A DNA stretch of 64,000 bases. Origin: Methylobacterium sp. FF17. GTDB lineage: Bacteria; Pseudomonadota; Alphaproteobacteria; Rhizobiales; Beijerinckiaceae. The first letter of the stretch is position 1. Every line of letters begins with the position of its first letter. Both the position numbers and the translations under genes were made by a program. The notes under the pieces were generated by a model, which searched no databases, was not told the origin of the DNA, and saw only the letters and a list, made by a program, of their open reading frames with translations. The stretch lies in contig NZ_CP107532.1 of NCBI RefSeq assembly GCF_025813715.1, forward strand, positions 4,480,001-4,544,000, in the 5' to 3' direction. This document shows positions 54,367-63,284 of the stretch, in pieces.

Positions 54367-54989
54367 GGCGCGCCATCCGCCGGGCTGGTGTCGGCGACGT
54401 GATCAGCCAGGATCGCGAGGATCTCGACTTTGTCGGCGTCGCTGATGCCGAGATAGGGGCGCGCCGGGATGCGGATGGAGTGCGCCGGAACGGTGAAGGC
54501 CTTGGTGTGCTTCGACTTGGCCCGCGTGCTGGCCCGAGCGAAGCGCAGGCGCGACCCGACGCGCCGGCCATCCTTGGCGGTCGCCGCGCCCTGGCTCGCC
54601 ACGATGAAGGTGGCGCTTGCCTGGCGCTCGGGCCGAACGATATCGCCGCCGAACTGATGGATGCCGGCATAGACCACGTTGGTGCCGACCTCGACGGCGC
54701 CGCTGTCGGCGGCGAAGGTCAGGCTGGCATAGAGGCGCCCGCGATCGCGCAGCAGCACGCCTGGTCGCCGGCTCTCCGGCATGCGCTTGCGGGTCGACGG
54801 GGCGAAGGGCGCCCACGCCTGCCCGTCCGGCCCGGACTGAGCCTGGAACCGGTTCTGCGTCGAGAACAGCAGGGCCCCGCCGATGTCCTCGAACGCGGGA
54901 CGCATGTCGCGGCCGGTGTCGGCCAGGCGCTGGATGCCGGCTGCGATCTCGGCGTCCGAGACCTCGATGCGGATGCTGGTGCCCGACAT
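54363..54989 (-). CDS. Phage virion morphogenesis protein (Mu gpG-like)
   Basis: A 208-residue protein of the virion morphogenesis family: NRFQAQSGPDGQAWAPFAPS, GVLLRDRGRLYASLTFAADSG, NVVYAGIHQFGGDI and RPYLGISDADKVEI at the end. It needs to work in head completion or tail joining. Overlaps both neighbours by a few bases. Confidence 0.82.
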   Translation of the reverse strand: MSGTSIRIEVSDAEIAAGIQRLADTGRDMRPAFEDIGGALLFSTQNRFQAQSGPDGQAWAPFAPSTRKRMPESRRPGVLLRDRGRLYASLTFAADSGAVEVGTNVVYAGIHQFGGDIVRPERQASATFIVASQGAATAKDGRRVGSRLRFARASTRAKSKHTKAFTVPAHSIRIPARPYLGISDADKVEILAILADHVADTSPADGAP

Positions 54990-55420
54990 CAGAAGCCCCG
55001 CAGGCTGTCGCGGGTGAAGACGGGCCGGGAGCCAGTAACGCGACCGGCCGAGCCCTCGGCCGCCGGCGGCGTCACGCCGCCATCATCGAGCTTCACGCGT
55101 CCGAGAGCGACGTCCTTCAGCCAGGTCACCGCCTCGCTGTAGGCGCGTGTCACGGGGCTATCCTTGTCGGCCGCCTTGCCGTGCAGATAGTACCGGGCGA
55201 CGTCGGCCGTCAGCTTCACCAGGTGCTCCGGCACGCTGGCGAGCGGCAGGGCATAGACCTTCGACACGTAGCCATCGATCATGCTGGTGGCGTCGCCGAG
55301 CGCCCGCGCCACGGTGACGTCGTTGATGACGCTGGCGGGCTTGTTCGTGCGATCCGTGAGCTGCACCAGCTCGGTTTCGCCGAAGCGCTCGATGAGGTCG
55401 GACTTCTGGGCGTAGGTCAT
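54989..55420 (-). CDS. DUF1320 (gp36/Mu gpJ-like) head-tail protein
   Basis: A 143-residue protein: MTYAQKSDLIERFGETELVQL, DATSMIDGYVSKVYALPLAS and VARYYLHGKAADKDSPV are hallmarks of DUF1320 proteins such as Mu gp36. ATG 55420 is chosen because it fits the family start and overlaps the previous stop. Likely a head-tail connector. Confidence 0.83.
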   Translation of the reverse strand: MTYAQKSDLIERFGETELVQLTDRTNKPASVINDVTVARALGDATSMIDGYVSKVYALPLASVPEHLVKLTADVARYYLHGKAADKDSPVTRAYSEAVTWLKDVALGRVKLDDGGVTPPAAEGSAGRVTGSRPVFTRDSLRGF

Positions 55421-55662
55421 CGCGGGGTCTGGGCGAGCGGCTGGAAGTTGAGCGGCCAGCACCAGGTGTTGGCTGTCGTGCCTTGGCGGATGGCCTCGGG
55501 CAGGGGGCGGGGCGGCTGCCCCGGCTCGAACACGGTCAGGGTGACCATGTCGCCGCCGTCACCGGCCTCGAACACGCCGGTGACGATGCCGGCGATCGGC
55601 GCGGCGGTGGCCGGGCTGATCCAGTGGACTGTGCGCCCGACAGTCGGGCGCGGCCCGATCAC
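55417..55662 (-). CDS. Small phage head-region protein
   Basis: An 81-residue protein with a GTG start that overlaps the preceding stop (GTGA). The sequence (RTVHWISPATAAPIAGIVTG and TANTWCWPLNFQPL) resembles small proteins found in front of gp36 in Mu-like prophages; I cannot assign a role. Confidence 0.55.
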   Translation of the reverse strand: MIGPRPTVGRTVHWISPATAAPIAGIVTGVFEAGDGGDMVTLTVFEPGQPPRPLPEAIRQGTTANTWCWPLNFQPLAQTPR

Positions 55663-56510
55663 GGGAAGGCCCGGATGATTAGCATCGGCTCCGCCGACAG
55701 CGCCTCCATCTCGGCGGGTGAGAAATCCCGGGTGCGCCGGAGCGTCGGCACGGCCGGGTGCGCCACACCGGCCCGGCGGAACCCGTCCTGGCGGGAGACC
55801 ACCACGAGATCGAAGCCCTCCGCCAGGAGCGCGTCCGTGCCCTCGGCCGTGCCCGGCAGGGGCGCGGCCAGCTTTGCGCCGGTGATGGCGACCATGGCGA
55901 GATCGCGGGCGGTGTCGCGCTGGGCCGCGATGTCGTGGCGCAGCAGCTCGGGATCGGCCCGGAGCAGTAGCTTGGGATCGACGACGCGGCCGACGTCTTC
56001 CCGGCGGTGGCGACCCTCGGCTGAGCCGAACGACCCATCACGGGTCATGATGTTCGGCGGGATGCCGGCGGCTAGGCCTACCTCGGTCTCGACATCGCCG
56101 GCGGGCGCGTCGCCGAGCTGCTGCCGGTTTGCAGCAAGCTCCGAGAACACGACACGATCGGCAACGTCTCCGGTGCGCATCGCATCGGCCAAGGGCTCGG
56201 AGGCGGGGCCGCTGCCCACGCCGGGCGCGCGGAGCGCCGAGCCCGCGACGTCCTCGGCCGCACGCGCGGCCGCCTCGGGGCGACCGGCCAGCAGTTCGGC
56301 GGCGGCGGCCTCGGACGCATCGTGGTTGAGGGCCGGCATAGCGCCACCCTGCGCGGCCGCGATAGCAGCGGCCGAAACTTCGGAGGCGGCACCGCCGGCC
56401 GCCTCCCCGGAGACGGACGACGCGGCGCCCGCCGTCCCCGTATCCGCCACCGACCTGGCGGCGCCGGGCTTCGGGGCGGTTTCCGTGATCTGTCTGCTGG
56501 CCTTCGCCAT
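55659..56510 (-). CDS. FluMu-N domain protein with long Ala-rich N-terminus
   Basis: A 283-residue protein. The C-terminal part (FDLVVVSRQDGFRRAGVAHP, RDFSPAEMEALSAEPMLII) matches the Mu-like prophage FluMu N-terminal domain (Mu gp35 type). The N-terminal 200 residues are Ala/Gly-rich and include PNIMTRDGSFGSAEGRHRRE; such an extension is not typical of the short Mu protein. Position after gpT is normal. Confidence 0.72.
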   Translation of the reverse strand: MAKASRQITETAPKPGAARSVADTGTAGAASSVSGEAAGGAASEVSAAAIAAAQGGAMPALNHDASEAAAAELLAGRPEAAARAAEDVAGSALRAPGVGSGPASEPLADAMRTGDVADRVVFSELAANRQQLGDAPAGDVETEVGLAAGIPPNIMTRDGSFGSAEGRHRREDVGRVVDPKLLLRADPELLRHDIAAQRDTARDLAMVAITGAKLAAPLPGTAEGTDALLAEGFDLVVVSRQDGFRRAGVAHPAVPTLRRTRDFSPAEMEALSAEPMLIIRAFP

Positions 56511-56573
56511 GGTGCTTCCTCGGGATCAGGGGCTGGGCAGCGTCGGAGCCGACGCGCCGGTTTCAGGCGGGGG

Positions 56574-57467
56574 TCAGGCGAGCCAGGGAACGACCAGCAG
56601 CTCGGCGGTGCCCTTCCACTGGTTGGTCTCGCCGCCGGGCCCGTACTCGCTGTTCAGGAGCTTGCGGGCGGCGCCTTCCTGGGCTGGCCCGCAGATCAGC
56701 AGGTTGCCGGAGATCCCCAGGGGTCGGCCGTAGTCCGCCTTCATCGTCGCGAGGCCGACGCGGGCCGCTTCATAGTGGGCAGCGTCCAGAGCCTGCCTGG
56801 AGCCCCAGGCGAGCTGCCAGAACCCGAAGCCGACGTTGCACCGCCCATCCGTGCCGTACCGGTATTCCTTCCGGTTGAAGACGACTTCGTCGGTCGGCGC
56901 ATCCATGCGGGTCAGCGTGAAGGGCCGGCGGCTCTGGAAGATGATCGGCTTGATCGCCCGCGATGCGTCGATCAGGAACCACGGCGCGCCCGTGCCGCCA
57001 TCGGTGTTCGCGACCGACACCGGCACGCCGTTGGCATCGAGCACGGGATGATCGATGTCGAAGAAGAACTGACCGTCGAAGCACAGGGTGGTGAAGCCCG
57101 CTGCCAGGAGCGCCCAGACCAGCTCGTCGGGGAAGGTCGCGGACTGGCGGCCGAACTCGGAGAAGATCGGCCCGTAGATCCCGAGGTTGTCGTCATCGAG
57201 GTCATCGCGGCTGACGCCGATCGTGCTCTCGAAGGACCGGTTGCGGATCGTGTAGCCGTGGGTCTCCAGGTTCTGGACGACGCGATCGCCGATCCACTCC
57301 CGGATGCGCGGGAACTGCCCGAGCCAGCCGTACTCGTTCGAGCGGGTCGAGGACGGCACCGTCAGGGCCGCTCGGGTATAGAGCGGCCGCACCCCGTCGA
57401 AGGCGTTTTGAAACGCCGTTGAAAAGCCGGTGTAGAGCGTGCGCAGGTTCGCGTTGTTGATGATCAT
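56574..57467 (-). CDS. Major head protein, Mu gpT-like
   Basis: A 297-residue capsid protein: NLRTLYTGFSTAFQNAFDGV, YGWLGQFPRIREWIGDRVVQ, FESTIGVSRDDLDDDNLGIY and YGPGGETNQWKGTAELLVVP are standard gpT features. It forms the icosahedral shell after cleavage of the scaffold by protease I, encoded upstream. Confidence 0.92.
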   Translation of the reverse strand: MIINNANLRTLYTGFSTAFQNAFDGVRPLYTRAALTVPSSTRSNEYGWLGQFPRIREWIGDRVVQNLETHGYTIRNRSFESTIGVSRDDLDDDNLGIYGPIFSEFGRQSATFPDELVWALLAAGFTTLCFDGQFFFDIDHPVLDANGVPVSVANTDGGTGAPWFLIDASRAIKPIIFQSRRPFTLTRMDAPTDEVVFNRKEYRYGTDGRCNVGFGFWQLAWGSRQALDAAHYEAARVGLATMKADYGRPLGISGNLLICGPAQEGAARKLLNSEYGPGGETNQWKGTAELLVVPWLA

Positions 57468-57480
57468 GGTGCGGCGGACC

Positions 57481-57891
57481 TCAGGAGAACTTCACCCAGA
57501 CGCCGAGCTGATCGACGTCGAAGATCGTCCCGGCCACGGGCCGGGCGGCGGATGCGGAGGTCAGCGCCACGGTCTGATCGTCGACCACGTAGCAGGGCTG
57601 CCCGATGTCCTTCAGGCCGATGAGGTCGGCGCCGGCGGAGTTGCCGTATTGGAAGATGCCGGTCTGCACCCGCGCGAGGACGGCGCCGTTGGCGCCGGCC
57701 GCGTTGTTCACGCGCTGCTCGGCGCGGCCGAGGACGCGGTGCGCGGCGACGGCCGCCGCCGGGACCGCGAAGCCCGACGCGTCGACCGCGACCATGCTGC
57801 CGCCATGGATGGTGGCGCCGGCCTTCACCGGCGGCTCGCGCGTGTCGCCCGAGCGGGCGACAGTGCTGCGGTTGGTGGTGAGCGCGACCAT
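57481..57891 (-). CDS. Capsid cement/decoration-type protein
   Basis: A 136-residue beta-rich protein between the protease and the major head gene: GATIHGGSMVAVDASGFAVP, AEQRVNNAAGANGAVLARVQ and GQPCYVVDDQTVAL. Similar proteins in Mu-like phages are decoration proteins. ATG 57891 starts one base after the protease stop region. Confidence 0.72.
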   Translation of the reverse strand: MVALTTNRSTVARSGDTREPPVKAGATIHGGSMVAVDASGFAVPAAAVAAHRVLGRAEQRVNNAAGANGAVLARVQTGIFQYGNSAGADLIGLKDIGQPCYVVDDQTVALTSASAARPVAGTIFDVDQLGVWVKFS

Positions 57892-57892
57892 G

Positions 57893-58951
57893 TCAGAGAG
57901 CCCCTTCGCCAAGGCCCTGGGCGGCCTTGTTCTTCTTGAATGCCTCGGGATCGACACCCATCAGCGCGACCAGGCGCGCCTCCTCTTCGTCGAGGCCGGG
58001 CGTGCCATCCTTCGCGAGGCCGGGCGGCGTAACCCGCGCGCCGCTGACGCCGTGGAGCGAGATCATCGCTCCCAGCTCTTTGTCGACGGCGACGGGGTCG
58101 GCCATGTGCCGGGCGATGTAGTGGTCGCGCATGACCTGAGGCGCGGCGATCTTGCCGGCCTTGATCGCGGCGTCCACGGCCGACACCGCCTTCTCGCGGG
58201 CGATGCCGCCGACGACGGTTGCCAGCTCGGACTGGAGCGCGACAAGCGCGGTCGCCGGGACCATCTTCGACGGGTCGGAGAGACCCTGGACGGCCAGCAG
58301 GATCGCGCCGCCGTCCGCGTCATCCTTCAGGCCGACCGCCTTGGCGATCGGTGCGAGCTGCGCCGCGTGTGTCGCGGTGCTGGTCATCGCCGCGTCGAGG
58401 GCGGCCATCACGGCACCGTCGTCTGCATCGTCCTTGAGCCCGAGCTTCGCCCGGAGCTTCGCCAAGAGATCCATCTGCTGTTCCTGCTGGTGGAGCGCGA
58501 CCAGGCCGCGCAGGTTCGGGCGGTTCACGAGGGAAGCTCGCAGCACGCCGACGACGGTCCCGTCCGGCCGGTAGGCGATGGCGGGCGAAATGTTGCGGTA
58601 GGCCTTGGTGGCAACGAGGCGCCGCCCGTGGGGCGTCCACTCCACCTCTCCCCAGATCCCATCGTCCCGGGCCTGGAGCCCAACGATCCAGCCACGCGCC
58701 GGCGCGGTCTCGCCGCGCGGCGCGGCCAGATCCGTCGAGTGGTTCTCGTCGAGGGGGAGGCGGGCGCCGTCCGCCATGCTCGCGGCGATCAGTGCGGTGG
58801 CATCCGCAACCCGGTAGGGGCCGCGACCGTCGACCGTGCGGATTTCGCCGGCCGGCAGGAGATGGATGTGCGTCGGAACCGACGTGCCATCCATGGCCGG
58901 GATCGGCATGGTGGCGCAGAGCGCGGTTGAGACGGCGGCGGGCTTCGACAT
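57893..58951 (-). CDS. Phage head maturation protease/scaffold, Mu I-like
   Basis: A 352-residue protein. The protease part has HIHLLPAGEIRTVDGRGPYR, LPLDENHSTDLAAPRGETAP with a conserved His, and ISPAIAYRPDGTVVGVLRAS; the C-terminal part is a helical scaffold. In Mu the C-terminal piece is also made separately as scaffold protein Z; an internal start near MDLLAKLRAKLGLKDD is possible. ATG 58951 is chosen because the family sequence begins about there. Confidence 0.87.
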   Translation of the reverse strand: MSKPAAVSTALCATMPIPAMDGTSVPTHIHLLPAGEIRTVDGRGPYRVADATALIAASMADGARLPLDENHSTDLAAPRGETAPARGWIVGLQARDDGIWGEVEWTPHGRRLVATKAYRNISPAIAYRPDGTVVGVLRASLVNRPNLRGLVALHQQEQQMDLLAKLRAKLGLKDDADDGAVMAALDAAMTSTATHAAQLAPIAKAVGLKDDADGGAILLAVQGLSDPSKMVPATALVALQSELATVVGGIAREKAVSAVDAAIKAGKIAAPQVMRDHYIARHMADPVAVDKELGAMISLHGVSGARVTPPGLAKDGTPGLDEEEARLVALMGVDPEAFKKNKAAQGLGEGAL

Positions 58952-59112
58952 GCCCGGACCATGGCGGGTCCATGGGTGCCGCGTGCCCCGGACACCTGTC
59001 CGGGTCCGGCAAAGCAGGGGCAACGCGCCGGATCGCCGGACACCCTACACGACTGGAGCCCCGTTCAACGGGGTATTCAACGCCAGGACGGCAGGGAAGG
59101 GTTTGTCAGCAG

Positions 59113-59147
59113 TGAAGGGGCCTCGAAACCCGGCGAGGCCCTTCCTG
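59113..59147. terminator. Stem-loop between GH26-like gene and protease gene
   Basis: A strong stem GGGCCTCG with CGAGGCCC around an eight-base loop. The 58952-59224 interval has no gene, unlike other phage junctions, which overlap. This hairpin may reduce transcription between the accessory glycosidase genes and the head genes, or protect the RNA. No clear U-run follows. Confidence 0.5.
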
Positions 59148-59224
59148 GGCCTTCTACGCGCCAATCGAGGATCGCTGGGTCTCAGACATCTGAGCCGGAG
59201 GGCTCTCGCCATCCAGTTCGTTGG

Positions 59225-60307
59225 TCAAGCCTGCGGGCCGAACAGCTCGCGGTAGCGAACGGCGCCCTTCGGGAACAGCGTCGGCGTGGGCGTCCAGCCC
59301 CCATTGCCGTCCGAGAGCGACTTGCCAGCAGACAGAGACGAGAGCTGATCGGAGCGCTCGAAGTAGCACTGGAACGCCAGTCGATCTCCGAGCGCGTCGA
59401 ACTGTGCCGCCATTTGCTCGATGAAGTAGGGATTGTCGCCGCCGGACGCGTAGTCCTTCGGTGGGAACAGGTTGCGTAGGCCCCACTCCGTAAATGCTCG
59501 CGGCTTGCTGTGCTTGGCCGCGAAGTCGGCGAAGGCGGTCAGGCCGAACTTGCCGTTCAGGAACTTGTCCTTCCATCTCAGCGCCACGTCGGTGCGGTGC
59601 TGGACATCCCAGGCCTCATCGTAGACGTCGGTGCAGATCACATCGACCACGTCATCGCCCGGGTAGGCGGCGAACGTGTCCATGTGCATCTGCCCGAGCG
59701 TCGAGCACCACACGAACTGGAACCGGGGGTCGACCTCCCGGAAGATGCCGACGAAGCGGCGCCAGTACGCGATGAAGTCGGCGGGGTTGCTCGCGAACCA
59801 CGGCATCCAGTTGCCGTTGAACTCCCAGCCCGGCCGGATGTAGATCGTGTAGACCGTGCCGCCCACCGTGCGATCGAGCATGGGCTTGGCCGCCTCCGCC
59901 ATCTTGCGCAGGTTGGCGTCGAAGGCTCCAGCGTTGGCTTGCTTGAACTGGCCCGCGTTGTTGCGCGGCAGGATCGGCAGGCCGAGCACGATGGTCGCCG
60001 GCGTTGCCCCGTACTTCCAGATCAAGTCCTGCCAGCTCGACATGGCGTTGAGCCAGTCGTTCGTTTCGTTGGCGTTGTCGGAGATGAAGCCGGGACTACG
60101 GCCGAGCCACTGCACGTAGGCCGGAAGCCGCCCTGGCCCGGCCTGGAACGGCGCGAACACACCAAAGCGACGGAGACGGGCGGGGACGGCGGGAGCGGCG
60201 ACCACGGGCGGCGGCGCGGTCAGAGCGGCAAGGCGAGCGCCGAGTTGCGCCGCCAGCGCCTCGGCTTCCGCCTTCCGTTCGGTCAGAAATGCGATCTCAT
60301 CGAACAT
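59225..60307 (-). CDS. GH26-like glycoside hydrolase carried between head genes
   Basis: A 360-residue protein. A short N-terminal heptad helix (residues 9-29) and a Pro/Ala linker are followed by a TIM-barrel glycosidase: VYTIYIRPGWEFNGNWMPWF carries the candidate acid/base Glu162, and PRAFTEWGL the nucleophile Glu274, with the spacing of GH26 mannanases and related clan GH-A enzymes. It has no signal peptide; the N-terminal coil suggests attachment to a virion part. It is directly downstream of the large ConA/LamG protein and shares its odd location. Confidence 0.75.
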   Translation of the reverse strand: MFDEIAFLTERKAEAEALAAQLGARLAALTAPPPVVAAPAVPARLRRFGVFAPFQAGPGRLPAYVQWLGRSPGFISDNANETNDWLNAMSSWQDLIWKYGATPATIVLGLPILPRNNAGQFKQANAGAFDANLRKMAEAAKPMLDRTVGGTVYTIYIRPGWEFNGNWMPWFASNPADFIAYWRRFVGIFREVDPRFQFVWCSTLGQMHMDTFAAYPGDDVVDVICTDVYDEAWDVQHRTDVALRWKDKFLNGKFGLTAFADFAAKHSKPRAFTEWGLRNLFPPKDYASGGDNPYFIEQMAAQFDALGDRLAFQCYFERSDQLSSLSAGKSLSDGNGGWTPTPTLFPKGAVRYRELFGPQA

Positions 60308-60309
60308 GA

Positions 60310-63282
60310 TTACAGCGTCCCGTAGTAGGTGTGAGCCCAGGCGGCGAGTTCCCGCTTTTCGGTCAGCGTGAGCAGACGGTTGTAGACGAGGCCACGGGAG
60401 AGGTAGGCATCCGCGTGGGCATCGTAGGCACCGGCACCGCGTCGAGCGCCGAGGGTCGTTGTGGTCGCGCCGACCGGAGCGCCGACAGTCGCCGCCGAGA
60501 TGATGCCGCTGCCGCCGTCGACCCGCAGGGTGGCGCGGCTGGTGCCGGCGATCACGTCCTCGATGATGATGTGCCGACCGGCGACATGGGGGACGCTGGC
60601 GTCCACCGGACTGCCAGCCGCAGAGCGGCGGGCCCGTAGCGTCGTATCGGCCGAGACGAAGAGCTGCTCCGCGCGGTTCGTGGTGGTCGAGCCGGCAGGG
60701 TCAGCGGTACTCACGAGGCACATCGTGGCCGCCACCGTGGCAAGCTCCACGATGAGCACACGGGTGAACGAAGTGTCCGCTGCGGGGTGGCCCGGCATGT
60801 CCATGCGCTGGGAGTTCGCCGCCGTGAAGCGGAGCGTCTGACGGCCGTTCCGAGCCACCAGCGTGGGCCGGTTCGGAGCCGTGGCCAGAGCCACTGCCGT
60901 GGTCCCGTCCGACCCGCCCATGGCGTCCACATCGGAGCCCGTCACCGTGCGCTTGGCGGCGTCCCCGGGGTCAATCGAGTAGACCAGGCCATCCACCACA
61001 GGCGGTGCGATGTTGGAGACGGGCTTGACCGTCTTGGTGAATGTGACGCTCTGGTCCACCGCGTTGGTCACGGTGATGGACGCCTGGGTCGGGACGATGG
61101 TGGTTGTGCCGTCCCACGTGAGGAGGAAGGTCGCCGGGTTGTAGGTCACGCCGGCCGGGAGGTTGGATACCGCAACGCGCTTCGGCAGGAGGTCGCCGAC
61201 ATCTGCCATTGGGTAGAGATCAATCTGTGTGACCCCCGTCGTGAAGTTCAGCTCGGGCCCACCGCGCAGGTTCGGGCCGACGTCGCATACCCATCGCGCC
61301 GGTTGGCAGGTCTCGCCAGCCTTGGCACCGACGCGGGCAAAGTAGAGCCGGCCCGGCTTGTCGGGATTGGCGATGGTGACAGTGTCGCCGACGCGGGTGA
61401 CGAACGAAGGCAGGCCGGTCCAACCGCCATCCGTGTTGCCGCCGGGGCCGAGCACGTCGTGCACCAGGGCCTCGAAGGTCTCCGCGACGGTGGCGTCGCC
61501 GAACTGATCCGCGAGGGACGGCATCGTGCGCGAGGCGGTGGTGCCGAACGCCATCTTGAGGTCAGCGGTCTCGACGAGCGGCTTGCGGTGGGTGGTGCCG
61601 GTCTGGCGCCACATGCGCAGCCACTCGATCGAGGAGCGGGCGCCCGTCGCACCTGCCGACTGCCATGACGACAGAGAATACTGCCCGGCAAAGTCAGCGA
61701 CGTGGTTCGTCAGCATGAGGTAGGCGGCGCGGTCACCCTTGGACCGCATGTTGAACACCTTGGAGACGATGACGACGCCATCGATCAGGTAGTCGAAGCC
61801 ATCCTCGCGCAGGCGGAAGCCGACGTTGTACCAGCCGCCATCCATAAGACCGGGGCGGACGTTCTCGGCGTTCGAGCCGATGGAGGTGGATAGGCCGCTC
61901 GTCCAGTTCTGGGCGTTGGGAGAGAGGGACTGCGGGAAGGCGTCGTTCGCCTCCCAATCGATTTCAATGTTTAACTGCGAGTTGGCCGCGCCCATGAGCT
62001 GCAGCCACAGCGTCGGGTGCCATGCCTTGTTCATCAAGGCACCGGCTTCCAGGCGCATGCGTGCCTCGAGGATGCACGGGGGCCGGCAGACGAGGCGCCC
62101 GCCCGTATGGATCATGGCCGACAAGATGTCCTTGCCATCCGTCAGCGCCTTCTCCTGGACCGAAGCCGCGCGAGACTTGAGGACGAGAGCGCTACCTTCG
62201 GTGGCGATGAGGTCCTGCCAAGAGGCGACCGGCTGGCCCCGATTGGCATCGAGATAGCCTTGATGGGTCGGGCCGACGTCGTAGCCCTTGAGCGTGAGAC
62301 CGCCGGCGCCGGCCGAGCGCGGCGTCTGGGCAGCGGCCGGAAGCAGATAACCACGCGTATCGAACAGGTCGCCCTTGGGGGCCGCAGACGAGACGAACGA
62401 CGGCATCGAGGCGAAGGTCATGCCGTCCGAGAGGCTATAGCCCTCGTATGCGGTCCCAGCCGCGCCGGCTGCGTTGATCGCGACGCCGCCGATGATGCTA
62501 GCGCCGGGGACCGGGGTGGGGGCCGGCGGCGTCACGACACCACCGCCGGTGGGAAGCCCGGTCGATAGATCGACGCCTACGAGACCGGAAGCACGAGCAC
62601 GGGGATCGGCCAGGTTCACTGCTGGCACGCGATCAGCCGATGCCGGCCCCGTATAGAAGTCCGTCAGGGGCCCCCGTCTTATGGAAGCGTTCTTCCGCCT
62701 GAATGGCGTACCGAAGCGCACATAGACCCTATGGCCCTGCGTACTCAGAAAGATCTGTTCACCTGGCGCCAGGATGCGAGAGTTCACCCGCGTATTGGCA
62801 GGCGGCGTTGCTGATGTGAGGTAGGCAACCGCCTGTTCGCCGGCCAGTTCGATGACCAGGGGCGTCGGACCAAGATCGGTCCACCCGTCGTCCGTGAACG
62901 TGACCACACCGCCGGTGGGTAGCCCGGTCGACAGATCGACGCCTACGAGGCCGGTAGCACGGGCGCGGGGATCGGCCAGGTTCACTGCTGCCACGCGATC
63001 AGCCGATGCTGGCCCCGTGTAGAAGTCCGTCAGGGGCCCTCGTCTCACAGCGGCGTTCTTCCGCCTGAATGGCGTACCGAAGCGCACGTAGACCCTAAGG
63101 CCCGGCGTGCTCAGAAAGATCTGTTCACCTGGCGCCAGGATGCGGGAGTTCACCCGCGTATTGGCAGGCGGCGTTGCTGATGTGAGGAAGGTAACCGCCT
63201 GTTCGCCGGCCAGCTCGATGACCAGGGGCGTCGGACCAAGATCGGTCCACCCGTCATCCGTGAAAGATACTACGTCGGCCAA
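60310..63282 (-). CDS. Large virion-type protein with duplicated N-terminal domain, GH16-like and LamG-like domains
   Basis: A 990-residue protein. TTG 63282 is the start because AGGAGG ends nine bases upstream within the end of the MuF gene. Residues 4-125 and 126-247 are near-identical repeats (VVSFTDDGWTDLGPTPLVIE, LAPGEQIFLST, RRGPLTDFYTGPASADRV). Residues about 300-560 look like a GH16-type ConA fold with EIDWEAND near 440, resembling the ExDxxE active site. An Ig-like segment follows (about 690-790), then a LamG-like domain (about 820-990). It is probably a structural, sugar-binding or -cleaving fibre. No enzymatic proof. Confidence 0.65.
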   Translation of the reverse strand: MADVVSFTDDGWTDLGPTPLVIELAGEQAVTFLTSATPPANTRVNSRILAPGEQIFLSTPGLRVYVRFGTPFRRKNAAVRRGPLTDFYTGPASADRVAAVNLADPRARATGLVGVDLSTGLPTGGVVTFTDDGWTDLGPTPLVIELAGEQAVAYLTSATPPANTRVNSRILAPGEQIFLSTQGHRVYVRFGTPFRRKNASIRRGPLTDFYTGPASADRVPAVNLADPRARASGLVGVDLSTGLPTGGGVVTPPAPTPVPGASIIGGVAINAAGAAGTAYEGYSLSDGMTFASMPSFVSSAAPKGDLFDTRGYLLPAAAQTPRSAGAGGLTLKGYDVGPTHQGYLDANRGQPVASWQDLIATEGSALVLKSRAASVQEKALTDGKDILSAMIHTGGRLVCRPPCILEARMRLEAGALMNKAWHPTLWLQLMGAANSQLNIEIDWEANDAFPQSLSPNAQNWTSGLSTSIGSNAENVRPGLMDGGWYNVGFRLREDGFDYLIDGVVIVSKVFNMRSKGDRAAYLMLTNHVADFAGQYSLSSWQSAGATGARSSIEWLRMWRQTGTTHRKPLVETADLKMAFGTTASRTMPSLADQFGDATVAETFEALVHDVLGPGGNTDGGWTGLPSFVTRVGDTVTIANPDKPGRLYFARVGAKAGETCQPARWVCDVGPNLRGGPELNFTTGVTQIDLYPMADVGDLLPKRVAVSNLPAGVTYNPATFLLTWDGTTTIVPTQASITVTNAVDQSVTFTKTVKPVSNIAPPVVDGLVYSIDPGDAAKRTVTGSDVDAMGGSDGTTAVALATAPNRPTLVARNGRQTLRFTAANSQRMDMPGHPAADTSFTRVLIVELATVAATMCLVSTADPAGSTTTNRAEQLFVSADTTLRARRSAAGSPVDASVPHVAGRHIIIEDVIAGTSRATLRVDGGSGIISAATVGAPVGATTTTLGARRGAGAYDAHADAYLSRGLVYNRLLTLTEKRELAAWAHTYYGTL
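62542..63273. repeat. 366-bp tandem duplication (two copies)
   Basis: Copy 1 62908-63273 and copy 2 62542-62907 are directly adjacent, in frame and differ at only a small number of bases (for example gtgaaagatact versus gtgaacgtgacc at the start). Each encodes a 122-residue unit. The low divergence suggests recent duplication or gene conversion. Confidence 0.9.
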
Positions 63283-63284
63283 GA

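Noticed and set aside
53732..54670. A long minus-strand frame overlapping the gpG and terminator genes
   Set aside because: Only its last 67 codons (from ATG 53935) fit the operon spacing; the rest is an alternate frame of the neighbouring genes.
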